64,000 nucleotides of DNA. Origin: Acidobacteriota bacterium. Its GTDB lineage: Bacteria > Acidobacteriota > Terriglobia > Terriglobales > Acidobacteriaceae. How positions within the stretch are numbered: the stretch's first letter is position 1; each line of letters begins with the position of its first letter. The position numbers and the translations under genes were made by a program. Below, piece by piece: positions 41,391 through 50,850 of the stretch. The stretch lies in contig JABCZL010000013.1 of assembly GCA_013289685.1 (NCBI GenBank), positions 1 through 64,000 on the forward strand, given 5' to 3'. A model generated the notes under the pieces. The model searched no databases. It was not told the origin of the DNA and was given only the letters and a program-made list of their open reading frames with translations.

Positions 41391-42809
41391 TCAGTTGCCG
41401 TACTTGTCGGCGAGATATCGGGCCAGGTCGGACTCGAACTGGCCGTAGTCGGAGTGGATGGTGGCGCGCAGGGCGGCCTCGGTGGAATTGCCCTGGCTGA
41501 TGCGCTCGAGGATGCGTTGGATATCGCTCAGGCCGTAGGAATCGTTGATGTAGGACACGGCAGCCAGCGATTCGGCGTAGGCGACGTAAGCTTCGGTGGC
41601 GGAGAAGCGATTGAAGCTTCCTTCCAGAGCATTGAGCGGGATATTCCGTTGAGCCTTGAAGAGGAGGGAGAGTTGGTGCCCCTGTCCTGCCAGGCTTCTG
41701 GGCTCGAGGAACTGGGCGATACCTTCGTGCAGCCAGGGCGGGCAACGGCCGCCGGAAAGTCCGGCAATGAATGAGTGAGCGAGTTCATGCTTCAAGACGT
41801 GCGCGAGTTCCGGCGTCATGGAACTCAGGCCGCTGATCGGGATGCGCAGCTTGCCATCATTAATCCCTCCCGACCAGCTGGGCGCTTGCGTGACATCAAA
41901 GAAGGCTTGTTCGGTGTAGAGGGTGACCAGGATGTTGTCGCGGGGCGGATTGCCGAGGTCGCGAGCGAGGTCGTCATAATCGGATTCGAGCGCCGCCAGA
42001 ATCTGCCTGCGCAGGGCTTCGGAAGTTTGCTTGCCTTCATAATGAAGGGTGAAATGACTGCTTTCGCCCTGGGCGAAGTCGGACTCGACCGTCTGCTCGC
42101 GCTGGGCTTTGGCCAGGAGTTGCTGGACTGCCGCGTCGGGGCGCAACTGGAGGGAGTGCTTCCAGGAAATGACGGCTTCTTTGGTGTGATCCGAGGCGAA
42201 CTGGGCGTAGCCGAGCATGGTGTAGGCATCGGGGGAATTGGGAGCGGAGCGGACGGCGCGCTGGGCATAAGGCAGAGCCTGGGCGGCGTTTCCGGTGCGG
42301 ACCAGCAGCGCGGCGTAATAAACCAGGATGGTGGAATTGTCGGGCTGGAAGCGGAGAGCGCTTTCGAAATACTGCCGGGATTGGGCGATGTTGCCGTGTT
42401 CGAATTCAAATTTTCCGGCAATGAAATCGGCCGTCGCGCTCAACTCGGCGTTGCCTTTGCCTTCAAGACTGGCGAGAACGTCGGCGTTGACCTTGCCTTC
42501 CTTGATGATCCTGGCGACCAGATCTCCCTCGTTGGCAAGGCTGTCGGCGGGAGTGAAGCTGGGAAGGTCAGCGAGCTTTGCCCCTCCCGATGAAGAGTGG
42601 GCTGGCATGCCTCCGGCATCCACGTGATCCACCGTTGATTTAGGGATGGCATAGGAGTCGTCGCCGATGTCGTATTCGTAATGATTGCCGTTTTCGCGGA
42701 CGTGATCGGCCAGGATAGTGCGGCCATTCTTGAGATGGATGGTGTCAGCCCGTGCACCAGGAAGCGCAAACGCCACTGCTATAAAGAGGATGGTGACACG
42801 TAGCCGCAT
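41391..42809 (-). CDS. exported TPR protein with peptidase MA-type zinc motif
   Basis: 472 residues with a signal peptide (about 1-21, ending PGARA). A short region with KNGRTILADHVRENGNHYEY is followed by TPR helices (about 115-235, for example PDNSTILVYYAALLVRTGNA). The C-terminal domain has HVLKHELAHSFIAGLSGG (HExxH about residue 341) and WLHEGIAQFLEP with a third zinc ligand Glu, the gluzincin (peptidase MA) arrangement. It probably acts in the periplasm or outside. Divergent from the M1 peptidase, 38 bp between start codons. Confidence 0.88.
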   Translation of the reverse strand: MRLRVTILFIAVAFALPGARADTIHLKNGRTILADHVRENGNHYEYDIGDDSYAIPKSTVDHVDAGGMPAHSSSGGAKLADLPSFTPADSLANEGDLVARIIKEGKVNADVLASLEGKGNAELSATADFIAGKFEFEHGNIAQSRQYFESALRFQPDNSTILVYYAALLVRTGNAAQALPYAQRAVRSAPNSPDAYTMLGYAQFASDHTKEAVISWKHSLQLRPDAAVQQLLAKAQREQTVESDFAQGESSHFTLHYEGKQTSEALRRQILAALESDYDDLARDLGNPPRDNILVTLYTEQAFFDVTQAPSWSGGINDGKLRIPISGLSSMTPELAHVLKHELAHSFIAGLSGGRCPPWLHEGIAQFLEPRSLAGQGHQLSLLFKAQRNIPLNALEGSFNRFSATEAYVAYAESLAAVSYINDSYGLSDIQRILERISQGNSTEAALRATIHSDYGQFESDLARYLADKYGN

Positions 42810-42847
42810 TCAGGCGCATTCTAGCAACAGGGGACGACTTGACCCAC

Positions 42848-45430
42848 ATGACGAAGGTACTACTTAACTGGCGAGGCTTGCTGGTCGCAGCGGCGATCTG
42901 GCTGGCGCTTGGCGCGTTGCCGGCTGCGGGCGGGGTGGGCGACAACCCTCCGAACAAGCCGGCGGAGGCGGTTTATCTGCAGCTTGGACAGGTGGGACTT
43001 GATCCGACGAGGGTGTATCGAGTAAGGGGCGCGACCCTGGATCGGTCGGCGGTCCACATTAGTTTGGAAGACGGGACCATTGGCTTCACGCAGGACGTGC
43101 TGGGCCGGATCACGGGAGCGTTTTTTGAGGGCGACGGCGAAGTGTTGCTGACCCCTCCGAGTGATGTGGAACGGAGATCGATGAGCTTGTTCACCGGGAT
43201 GGCCATTCTCGAAGAACATTTTGCCACCGCGTATTTTCGTTTCAACGATGATGCGGTGAGCGAGCTGCGGCCCGACTTGCGGGCAGCGGACAATCCGCAG
43301 GAGTTTGTCGAACACTGGGGAGCGACGGCGCGGAATCTGGCCAGCTCGGATGCGATGAGGTTGCTGATTACCTTTAGCCGGCTGCTCCCAGGTACAGGCA
43401 TGGCGACAGCGTCCGAGAATGTGAACTTGCTGGGCAGGCTCCCTGACCGTTTCTTTCACGCGCGGGTGCAAGGAACCAAACTGGGCGTCTTCGACGTCGT
43501 CTTCGATTCGCTGGCGGCCGAGCAAGTGGAGGCCGGACGGGAGAAGGCGAGTGAGGATGGCGTCTCCTACTATGACGTTTGGACATCGTTTTCCCCCAAT
43601 GCGCAGGGGATGTGGGGGAAGAACGTCAGCGGTACTTCGGGGCCGGGCAACCCTGCTCCGCGGGAAGACTGGATCGCAGTTCAGCGTTACACGATCCGGA
43701 CCGATGTGCAGCCTCCGAAACGGATTCACGCCCGAGCCCGCGTGCAGTTGGACGTGAAGGAGGGGGGAACGCGCGATCTGGTGTTTGAACTGTCGCGGTT
43801 CCTGAAGATCGAAAGCGTCAAGCTCGACGGACAGGCGGTGGAGTTCATCCACAATCCGGCGGTCGAAGGAACACAGCTGGCGCGCCGGGGGAATGACATC
43901 GTGGCCGTGATTCTGCCGGAACCGGCGAAGACTGGACAGAAGATCGATCTTGAATTTGTGTATGGCGGCGAAGTTCTGGCAGAAGCCGGCAGCGGATTGC
44001 TTTACGTAGGCGCGCGAGGCACTTGGTATCCGAGTCGGGGCATGGCGATGGCGGACTTCGATCTGGCGTTCGAATATCCGCCAGGCTGGACGCTGGTGGC
44101 GACGGGAAAGCCGACCCAGGTTTCGCCCGGGGAGACAGTGGCAAAGGCCATGGGGCAGCAGGCGTCACGCTGGGTATCGGAACGGCCAATTCCGTTGGCG
44201 GGATTCAATTTGGGGAAGTACAAAATGGTGACGGTGCAGGCGGGGAAAGTCGCGGTGGAAACCTACGCTGCGAGTGGGGTCGAGAGAGACTTCCCGAGTC
44301 CGGGAGTGCAGGTGATCGATCCGAATCCGTCCGATCCGTCCGATCCGACCACTCGACGCGGAGCGCAAATGATCGTGCCGAGCCGCCCTTCCCCGGTGCG
44401 GAACGAAGCCATGGTGGGTGAGGCTGCGGCTCAGGCCATTCAGTATTACGCCGAGCGGTTTGGGCCATATCCCTATAGTCAGCTGGCTTTGACCCAGATG
44501 CCGGGACGCGACAGCCAAGGTTGGCCCGGGTTGGTGTTTCTGTCGTCGTATGCGTTTCTGGGTCCAGAAGAGCGCGAAGACTTGCATTACGAAGCGGACC
44601 GGATCCTGCTCCAGCAAACGATTCCGGCGCACGAGACGGCGCATCAATGGTGGGGCGATCTGATTACCTGGAGCAGCTATCGCGACCAGTGGTTCTCCGA
44701 GGGGCTGGCGAATTATTGCGCGTTGATGATGCTGCAAGAGAAGGATCCGGCGGGCTTTCGGAAAGTGATGAACATCTACCGCCGGGATCTGACCGAAAAA
44801 AATAAAGATGGGATGCCTCGGATGGAAGCTGGTCCTGTGACTCTGGGGGCGCGGCTGCTGTCGTCGCGGTTTCCGGAAGGGTACGATGCGATCCTCTATG
44901 GCCGGGGGACTTGGCTGTTTCACATGCTGCGGACGATGCTGAACGATGCTGCCCGGCAAGAAGGTGGACATAAGGGGCAAGGCAGCGGGAGTGTCGACGA
45001 GCCGTTCGTGCGGGCGCTGCGAAAAGTCCGGCAGAGGTATGAGGGAAAGTCGATCAGCACCCGGGAATTGCTGGACGTTTTCGCAGAAGATCTTCCGCCC
45101 GCACTGCGGTACGAAGGTAAGGGTTCGCTGGACTGGTTCCTGGAGGGGTGGATCAACGGTACGTCCCTGCCTAAGCTCGAACTGAAGGCGGTGAAGTTCA
45201 CTCCGAAAGGCACGGGAACAGTTGTGAGCGGCACGATTCTGCAGAAGGACGCGCCGCAGGATCTGGTGACGTCGGTTCCCGTGTATGCGGTGATGACAGG
45301 AAGGCAGATGGTGCTGTTGGGACGCGTGTTCGCCGACGGCGAGGAATCCTCGTTCCATTTGGCGGCTCCGGCAGGGGTGCACAAAATCGTGCTCGATCCG
45401 AATGAGACGATTCTGACCGGCGCGAAGTAG
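42848..45430 (+). CDS. M1-family aminopeptidase-like metalloprotease
   Basis: 860 residues from ATG 42848, with an N-terminal hydrophobic segment (about 9-26, LVAAAIWLALGALPAAGG). The zinc motif HETAHQWWGDL (about residue 594) is followed after 18 residues by Glu in WFSEGLANY, as in M1 gluzincins. The classical GxMEN motif is not evident; LTQMPGRDSQGWPGLVFL occupies that region, a form seen in divergent M1 proteins. It may cleave exported peptides. Promoter region shared with the peptidase-MA gene. Confidence 0.9.
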   Translation: MTKVLLNWRGLLVAAAIWLALGALPAAGGVGDNPPNKPAEAVYLQLGQVGLDPTRVYRVRGATLDRSAVHISLEDGTIGFTQDVLGRITGAFFEGDGEVLLTPPSDVERRSMSLFTGMAILEEHFATAYFRFNDDAVSELRPDLRAADNPQEFVEHWGATARNLASSDAMRLLITFSRLLPGTGMATASENVNLLGRLPDRFFHARVQGTKLGVFDVVFDSLAAEQVEAGREKASEDGVSYYDVWTSFSPNAQGMWGKNVSGTSGPGNPAPREDWIAVQRYTIRTDVQPPKRIHARARVQLDVKEGGTRDLVFELSRFLKIESVKLDGQAVEFIHNPAVEGTQLARRGNDIVAVILPEPAKTGQKIDLEFVYGGEVLAEAGSGLLYVGARGTWYPSRGMAMADFDLAFEYPPGWTLVATGKPTQVSPGETVAKAMGQQASRWVSERPIPLAGFNLGKYKMVTVQAGKVAVETYAASGVERDFPSPGVQVIDPNPSDPSDPTTRRGAQMIVPSRPSPVRNEAMVGEAAAQAIQYYAERFGPYPYSQLALTQMPGRDSQGWPGLVFLSSYAFLGPEEREDLHYEADRILLQQTIPAHETAHQWWGDLITWSSYRDQWFSEGLANYCALMMLQEKDPAGFRKVMNIYRRDLTEKNKDGMPRMEAGPVTLGARLLSSRFPEGYDAILYGRGTWLFHMLRTMLNDAARQEGGHKGQGSGSVDEPFVRALRKVRQRYEGKSISTRELLDVFAEDLPPALRYEGKGSLDWFLEGWINGTSLPKLELKAVKFTPKGTGTVVSGTILQKDAPQDLVTSVPVYAVMTGRQMVLLGRVFADGEESSFHLAAPAGVHKIVLDPNETILTGAK

Positions 45431-45704
45431 AGGTTGCTCGGGATCTATGCTCGGGATACATGAGACGAATTCTACTGCTCCGAATCGGTACTCCCTTCCC
45501 TCGGCGATTCCCGAAATGAATGACTGGGAAGATGCGCGTTGATGTCTGGATGAGACTCTCCTTATCTAAGTACCGCAGTTTCTGCGGCTCGTGGCTGCGA
45601 CGGGCTCACAAGGCGATGGCAGACCATCTGCTTACAGGGAGGATGCGAATGGGAGTTCTATAAGGTTCAACGGTCCGAGGGGCGAGCGACAGAGGGGGAC
45701 GGCG
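45431..45704. other. intergenic region, no gene seen
   Basis: 274 bp between the M1 peptidase and the receiver gene. A GAGGGGGA ribosome site precedes the ATG at 45705. No recognisable repeat or regulator site. Confidence 0.4.
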
Positions 45705-46193
45705 ATGTGGGAACAGGTGACAGAGACGCTGGAAGATGCGAGCGGGTGGTGTCTTGGAGCGGGTGAGGAAACGTTGCGGGGACGGGAGACGATCCTGTAC
45801 GTGGAAGATGAAGCGTTTGTGCGGGACGTAACTTGTGAGGTGCTGCGATCTGCGGGATACCGGGTGATTACTGCAAAGAATGCGAAGGAAGCGATGCGCT
45901 ACTACGATGCCTATCGCCGCCAGGTGGAACTGTTGCTGACCGATGTGGTGCTGCCGGGAGAAACCGGGTTTGTGTTGGCGGGGAGACTGCGGGGAGAGGA
46001 TCCGGATCTCAAGGTTTTGTTGGTCACGGGATATGGCGAGCAGATGGGGCGGCGAGGGGCCGAGCATGAGGAGTGTTTAGCGAAGCCGTTTTCCACGGAG
46101 GCGCTGCTGCAGAGCGTGAGGCATTTGCTCGATCACGGGGAAGTCCGGCTGGCGGCGGGCGCTCTGGTCACGCACGTCTGCGGTAATGGGTAG
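45705..46193 (+). CDS. stand-alone response regulator receiver
   Basis: 162 residues from ATG 45705 with a strong GAGGGGGA ribosome site. After about 30 residues the receiver starts (ETILYVEDEAFVRDVTCEVL); all key residues are present: acidic pair ED, phospho-Asp in ELLLTDVVLPGETG, Thr in VLLVTGYG and Lys in CLAKPFSTEAL. There is no output domain. Its last 26 bp overlap the 3' end of the CheB-type gene on the other strand. Confidence 0.9.
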   Translation: MWEQVTETLEDASGWCLGAGEETLRGRETILYVEDEAFVRDVTCEVLRSAGYRVITAKNAKEAMRYYDAYRRQVELLLTDVVLPGETGFVLAGRLRGEDPDLKVLLVTGYGEQMGRRGAEHEECLAKPFSTEALLQSVRHLLDHGEVRLAAGALVTHVCGNG

Positions 46194-47217
46194 CGTTGAG
46201 GATCTGTGCGGGAATCTGGGAGAGCGGAACCACGCGGGTGAGGATGCCCAACTCGGCGCAGGCGCGCGGCATGCCGTAGACGGTGCAGGAGGCCTCGTCC
46301 TGGCCAACGGTGAGGCCGCCTTGGCGGTGAATGGATTGCATGCCGGCGGCGCCGTCGGAACCCATCCCTGTCATGATCACTCCGAGGGCGAGGTTTTTGA
46401 AAGCTTCGGCCACCGACTTCATCAAGACGTCGACGGAGGGAATGTGCAAGTAATCTTCGGGATGAGGGTCGAGGCAGATGATGGTTCGCGAATCGGTGAC
46501 GCGCTCCACGCTCATGTGCAATCCAGAAGGGGCAATGTAGGCAACGCCGGGCAGAATGGCTTCTCCGTGGGTGGCTTCGCGGACGGTGACGGAGCAAAGG
46601 GTGTTGAGCCGCTGTGCGAAGGGCGCGGTAAAGCCCGGAGGCATGTGCTGCACGATCAGGATGGGGACGGAAAGGTCATGGGGAAAAAGCGGCAAAATTT
46701 CTTGCAGAGCTTTGGGGCCGCCGGTCGAGGTTCCGAGGGCGACGATGACTGGGGTGGTACGGTCCCCACGGTTCTGATTTTCTGAGTGGGATTGAGGAGG
46801 CTTTCTAGCAAGCACATCCACGGGGCGCGATTTCCGGGATTGCGCGGCGGCTCGGATCTTGGCGACCAGATCCGTCCGAATGTGGAGGATGTCGAGCGAA
46901 GTGGACGAGAGATGTTTGGGGACGTAATCGTCCGCGCCTGTGTCCAGGCACTGGACCCGGTCTTCCACCCGGGTGCGCTGGGTCAGCACCAGAACCGGCA
47001 AGCTGGGCTTTTTCGATCGCAAGTGGCGCAACACGCTGACTCCGTCCAGTTTCGGCAGGTTGAGGTCGAGGATCACGACGTCATAGTCGATCTCGGAAGC
47101 CGCGATCCGAGCCTGTTCGCCATCCGGGAAAACATCTACCGAGTAATGTTCGGCTTCCAGACCCTGGCGAACGAACCGGGCCAACGCCTCATCATCTTCC
47201 GCAATAAGAATTCGCAT
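46168..47217 (-). CDS. cheB: CheB-type receiver-methylesterase hybrid
   Basis: 349 residues from ATG 47217. Receiver domain (about 1-120): MRILIAEDDEALARFVRQGL, phospho-Asp in VVILDLNLPKLDG, Lys in DDYVPKHLSS. Methylesterase domain (about 150-345) with the catalytic triad Ser in GTSTGGPKA, His in VQHMPPGF and Asp in MGSDGAAGM. It would deamidate or demethylate chemoreceptors, but no chemotaxis gene is near. The receiver resembles OmpR-type more than standard CheB. Confidence 0.92.
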   Translation of the reverse strand: MRILIAEDDEALARFVRQGLEAEHYSVDVFPDGEQARIAASEIDYDVVILDLNLPKLDGVSVLRHLRSKKPSLPVLVLTQRTRVEDRVQCLDTGADDYVPKHLSSTSLDILHIRTDLVAKIRAAAQSRKSRPVDVLARKPPQSHSENQNRGDRTTPVIVALGTSTGGPKALQEILPLFPHDLSVPILIVQHMPPGFTAPFAQRLNTLCSVTVREATHGEAILPGVAYIAPSGLHMSVERVTDSRTIICLDPHPEDYLHIPSVDVLMKSVAEAFKNLALGVIMTGMGSDGAAGMQSIHRQGGLTVGQDEASCTVYGMPRACAELGILTRVVPLSQIPAQILNATHYRRRA

Positions 47218-47456
47218 AAGGTGAACCGTCCTTAATCCATCAGCCAAGTCTAGTTAGAAACTGCTCAACTGCAGCCGAAACTGTGGCCACACAAAGGTCT
47301 GTAGGTGCAAAAATGGGGCTCGGTTTCAAACCAGGAGATTCGGCGCGAGACTCTTGCTCACAAAGTTTCATTCTGGTACGAACCTCAGCGGCCAATTCCT
47401 TCCCTTCCGCTGGCCAGCGATAATTCCGAAGGGAGTTTTCCGACTGGAGTCCTGCC

Positions 47457-48773
47457 TTGCGGCTGTGGAGCACAACCACACTTAAGTCGCTGTTGATGCC
47501 TGGAGGACTACTTCTTTTGGGCGTCGCGGTACTCATCTACTCCGGGTTGCTGACCCTGGCTTTACCTGCTCTGAGCTTTTTGTACTATTCCGCGCTGATC
47601 GGCGGAATGCTGCTGGCCTGGCGATTCCATTCCAGCCGTATCTTTTTCGCTTTGGTTGTGCTGTTTCTGGCTCAGGAAGCTGTTGCAGTCTTCGGGGGCG
47701 GACATGTCTCGCCCGGAACGTCCGGGGGGACGGCTCTGCAGGCGGCGGTCGTGCTGGTGCCGCTGAACTTCGTGCTCATTGCGCTGATGCAGGAGCGGGG
47801 TTTTACAGTCTCCTCGGTTGCGCCGGTTGGTCTGTTCCTGTTCGTGCAATCGGTGATCGTGGCTGTGCTCTGCCGCGCGGCGGAGGGCTCGGTGTCACCT
47901 GGGGCCCGGGCGCATCACATCGCGACTGTAGTTGTCTTGCCGGGATACGCTCTACTCGTGTTTGCGGCCGCAGCGACCTTCCTGCTGGCGAGGTTTCTGA
48001 TCACTCGAAAGACGGTTGACAGCGCTTTGTTGTGGTCGCTCTCCGCATTTTTCCTGGCTCTGCGCTTCACCGGTGCAACGCGAGTCTCGACCGTGTACTC
48101 GGCCACCGCAGCGTGCATTCTCGCGATTTCGATTATCGAGAACTCGTACCTTCTTGCCTATCACGACGAACTTACGACGCTGCCTTCGCGCCGGGCTTTC
48201 AACGATGCGTTGCTGAGGCTACAGGTTCCCTATTCGATCGCCGTGGTGGATATCGATCATTTCAAGCGATTCAACGACACGTATGGTCACGACATCGGCG
48301 ACCAAGTCTTACGATTGGTTGCGGCCAGCCTGTCGCGGGTGACCGGCGGCGGACAGGCTTATCGCTGCGGCGGGGAAGAGTTCAACATCCTGTTTCCAGG
48401 AAAGACGACTTCCGAAGTGGTGGATCACCTGGAGCAGTTGCGGAAGGCAATTGAGTCCTCGGAGTTCCGCATGCGAGCAGGAGACCGGCGGCAAGTTCCT
48501 CGGGGCCCCGACCGCCGCAATGAGCGGGCTCGCGGCCGTGCACGCAAGGGACAGGCGATTCGAGAGCTCGCGCAAGACAAACCTTCTGCGCCGCTTTCGG
48601 TGACGGTCAGCATCGGCGTGGCCACTTCCGCAAAAGAAGAGTCGGATCCGGAACGTCTGCTGCAGGCAGCCGACAAGGCGCTCTACCGCGCCAAGGCGAA
48701 CGGGCGCAATCGGGTAGAGACCGCAAGTTCCCCCCGCAGGCGGACTCGTATCAAAGCAGCTGGAATTGCCTGA
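47457..48773 (+). CDS. membrane-bound diguanylate cyclase (GGDEF)
   Basis: 438 residues from TTG 47457 (GGAG lies 7 bases before; ATG 47496 is a second option). About six membrane helices fill residues 12-230. The GGDEF domain (about 235-425) has DELTTLPSRRAFNDALLR, the metal site VVDIDHFKRFNDTYGHDIGD and the active-site motif CGGEEF. The inhibitory RxxD site five residues before it is changed (RVTG). An Arg-rich insert of about 40 residues (DRRQVPRGPDRRNERARGRA) interrupts the end of the fold. It makes c-di-GMP, probably in response to a membrane signal. Confidence 0.9.
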   Translation: MRLWSTTTLKSLLMPGGLLLLGVAVLIYSGLLTLALPALSFLYYSALIGGMLLAWRFHSSRIFFALVVLFLAQEAVAVFGGGHVSPGTSGGTALQAAVVLVPLNFVLIALMQERGFTVSSVAPVGLFLFVQSVIVAVLCRAAEGSVSPGARAHHIATVVVLPGYALLVFAAAATFLLARFLITRKTVDSALLWSLSAFFLALRFTGATRVSTVYSATAACILAISIIENSYLLAYHDELTTLPSRRAFNDALLRLQVPYSIAVVDIDHFKRFNDTYGHDIGDQVLRLVAASLSRVTGGGQAYRCGGEEFNILFPGKTTSEVVDHLEQLRKAIESSEFRMRAGDRRQVPRGPDRRNERARGRARKGQAIRELAQDKPSAPLSVTVSIGVATSAKEESDPERLLQAADKALYRAKANGRNRVETASSPRRRTRIKAAGIA

Positions 48774-48914
48774 AGGCTGGCACGAAGTCAAATCTCGAAT
48801 AAAGATGAACTGAATGGAGTCGCGTGGAAACGTGCGGCCGGACCGCCAACCGTAGGACGGAAAGTTGTGACGGTCCGGTTCCGGACGTTATTGCAAGCAC
48901 CGCAGGCCGTGCGG

Positions 48915-49076
48915 TCAGCCGGCGGTCGAAGGCGGGATTGGGCGCTTCCGGCCGGTGCCCCCGCACGCGGGACACTTCAGGCGGATAAATGCGACACCCT
49001 CAGACTTACCGTTTAAGTCCACGGGCTTAGCAACATATCCACTACCGCCGCAGTTCGGGCAGTCGTCCGGAGCCAC
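48915..49076 (-). CDS. small DnaJ-like zinc-finger protein
   Basis: 53 residues from GTG 49076, after a strong AGGGGGGAG ribosome site. It has two zinc-finger halves of DnaJ type: CPNCGGSGYV at 6-15 and CPACGGTGRK at 35-44. No J domain or other part is present. It may bind zinc and help fold a protein or bind nucleic acid. It is not near other chaperone genes. Confidence 0.6.
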   Translation of the reverse strand: MAPDDCPNCGGSGYVAKPVDLNGKSEGVAFIRLKCPACGGTGRKRPIPPSTAG

Positions 49077-49410
49077 TCCGCTCCCCCCTCATTGTTGAGG
49101 GCATTGTCAACGACGGGAGCGCGAAATTTGCAGCCGAGTGCTTTGCGTTACGAATTACGAACAAGAATTGGCCGAGCGTCGAACCTGCCAATCCCTCATG
49201 GCGGTGTAGCGCACCGTGACCGGGCGAAACTCACAATCACCGCCTTCGACGTGGGTGTGTTGCTCCTCAAGGCGACACTGCCGATTCGGCACCAGTACAT
49301 TGGCTTCTGGAAAATACGTAGCCGCGCCACGCTTTGTGGGAGTGCCTTATGAGATTCCCCGCCGGGTGGTGAGCATCCGGGGACGGTTGGTGCCTGGATT
49401 TTGCCCGATA

Positions 49411-49785
49411 ATGTCTAAGGATAGCGTCGGCGAGGTCGAAGTCCCGCAGGGTGACGGATCCTTCGCCTACGATTGCTTCTTACAAGCAAATGATACATTC
49501 GGCTGTCTGCGAGTCTCAGGGAGACTCTATACTGGCTTGCCGCTCGACTGGTCACTGATTAGCGCGTGGGACAATGACAGTGCGACGAGGGGAGGGGCGC
49601 AGTACAAGAAGTCGTTTGCGGAGGTTCCGACGGTTGACCACACAGTTGATGAAAATGGCAGTCTGAGGTTCGTAATCTGTGCCTCATACGTGAACCATGC
49701 GAAGAGTGACCTCACTGTTGATGAGTTTTATCAGCTCTGCGAAAGAGTCCTGTCACATCGTGAGCGGAAGGCAACGAACAAATAG
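49411..49785 (+). CDS. hypothetical protein
   Basis: 124 residues from ATG 49411 (MSKDSVGEVEVPQGDGSFAY). The frame is open upstream to 49216, so a GTG start near 49338 is possible. The protein ends EFYQLCERVLSHRERKATNK. No family was recognised. It stands in the accessory stretch between the GGDEF gene and transposase fragments. Confidence 0.45.
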   Translation: MSKDSVGEVEVPQGDGSFAYDCFLQANDTFGCLRVSGRLYTGLPLDWSLISAWDNDSATRGGAQYKKSFAEVPTVDHTVDENGSLRFVICASYVNHAKSDLTVDEFYQLCERVLSHRERKATNK

Positions 49786-50382
49786 TTACGGCAAGCGGGC
49801 TTCGCATTTCAATCACGGCATCTATGGAGAAGAGTTCGGACATAGCAGTAGCTAACCCTCGCTACTACTCTTCACGTATCCACGTATGAATGAGACGGAA
49901 AAGCAGCGTCTATCCGTGAGCCTGGTGTGGGTCCTCCGTGGGACTTGGGTCCAGTCTTGACGTCATCTCACAGCGGATTCGTGCGATTTCTCGCCCGCCG
50001 ACCTGTCCTCTTTACATCCATGCTATCGGAACTGTCGAGCCGGGGACTGACCCTCTCCGTGGTGCGATAGCCAACAAGTCGAGACGCATCCGCTAACCAT
50101 GACTGGCTCATTGCTGATCGCTACGTGACGCCGAAGGACATGCTCGCCGGCATCAGCAGGAGATTCAAGCCGAGCGGGATCGGAAGTTGGACGCGGCGAA
50201 GGAACAGCGGAAGAATCGCCGCCAGCCGGCGGCGTGATGGATGAAACGGATTGCTCCCGGTTGGCCGACAATGCAGAATTAACACGGCGGCAAGGCCAAG
50301 CATATATTCAACGAAGCGAATCGCCGCGTTCCCACTGAGGAGTCCTTGTATCTCGGTACACGCGCGGCGGTGGAAGGTTCCC
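49786..50382. other. gene-poor accessory gap with transposase remnant
   Basis: No intact gene is visible in 597 bp. A short fragment at 50109-50237 resembles a transposase C-terminus and is listed separately. The rest shows stops in all frames and no recognisable repeats. Confidence 0.4.
50109..50237 (+). pseudogene. IS3-type transposase C-terminal remnant
   Basis: In one frame VTPKDMLAG is seen, then after a one-base shift QQEIQAERDRKLDAAKEQRK and NRRQPAA before a TGA at 50235. This is the typical end of IS3/ISxx integrase-core transposases. The rest of the transposase is missing. Identification is from memory of the family and not from alignment. Confidence 0.5.
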
Positions 50383-50802
50383 CTAGCGTTCGGCAAAGCG
50401 CGGCACACTGATAGGCGCGCCGGCCGGCGATGCTTGTTTCGCCGGGAGGAGTGCAAGCAGCGCGACTCCAATCGCGACAAAGATCACAATGTCCTGGGGA
50501 CTATCCTGCCTGTGCATCCCGTGCGCCACGGCCTGCGCCGACATGATTGTCATCGTGAACCCATGGGCAAGGCTTGACCACGCCCCATAGGCGATCATCA
50601 AGCGATGCTTGGTCGGCTGCTTAACGGCCAGCAACAGACAGACCCCAAGCGCCGTGTTAAGGCTCAGGAACATCGGCATGACGTCACTATGCCCGGTAAG
50701 CCATTTAGAGTGCCACAGATCGTCGAACAGGAGATAGCCCCAAAAGCAATAAAACAAGCCCACCAACACCAACACTACCTGTAAGGCGCGCCCACGTTTC
50801 AT
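50383..50802 (-). CDS. small four-helix membrane protein, function unknown
   Basis: 139 residues with four hydrophobic segments (about 8-26, 45-63, 75-97, 105-123), starting MKRGRALQVVLVLVGLFYCF. No family is certain; DUF6632-like proteins have a similar size. It is 48 bp downstream of the zinc-ribbon membrane gene and may end the sigma-factor operon. Confidence 0.6.
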   Translation of the reverse strand: MKRGRALQVVLVLVGLFYCFWGYLLFDDLWHSKWLTGHSDVMPMFLSLNTALGVCLLLAVKQPTKHRLMIAYGAWSSLAHGFTMTIMSAQAVAHGMHRQDSPQDIVIFVAIGVALLALLPAKQASPAGAPISVPRFAER

Positions 50803-50850
50803 ACCGTCCTCCGTTTTGTGCGATGCAAGGTTATAACCACCTTTTTTACT

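Noticed and set aside
44165..45382. 405-residue open frame opposite the M1 peptidase
   Set aside because: Antisense shadow, Arg/His/Pro-rich, no domain.
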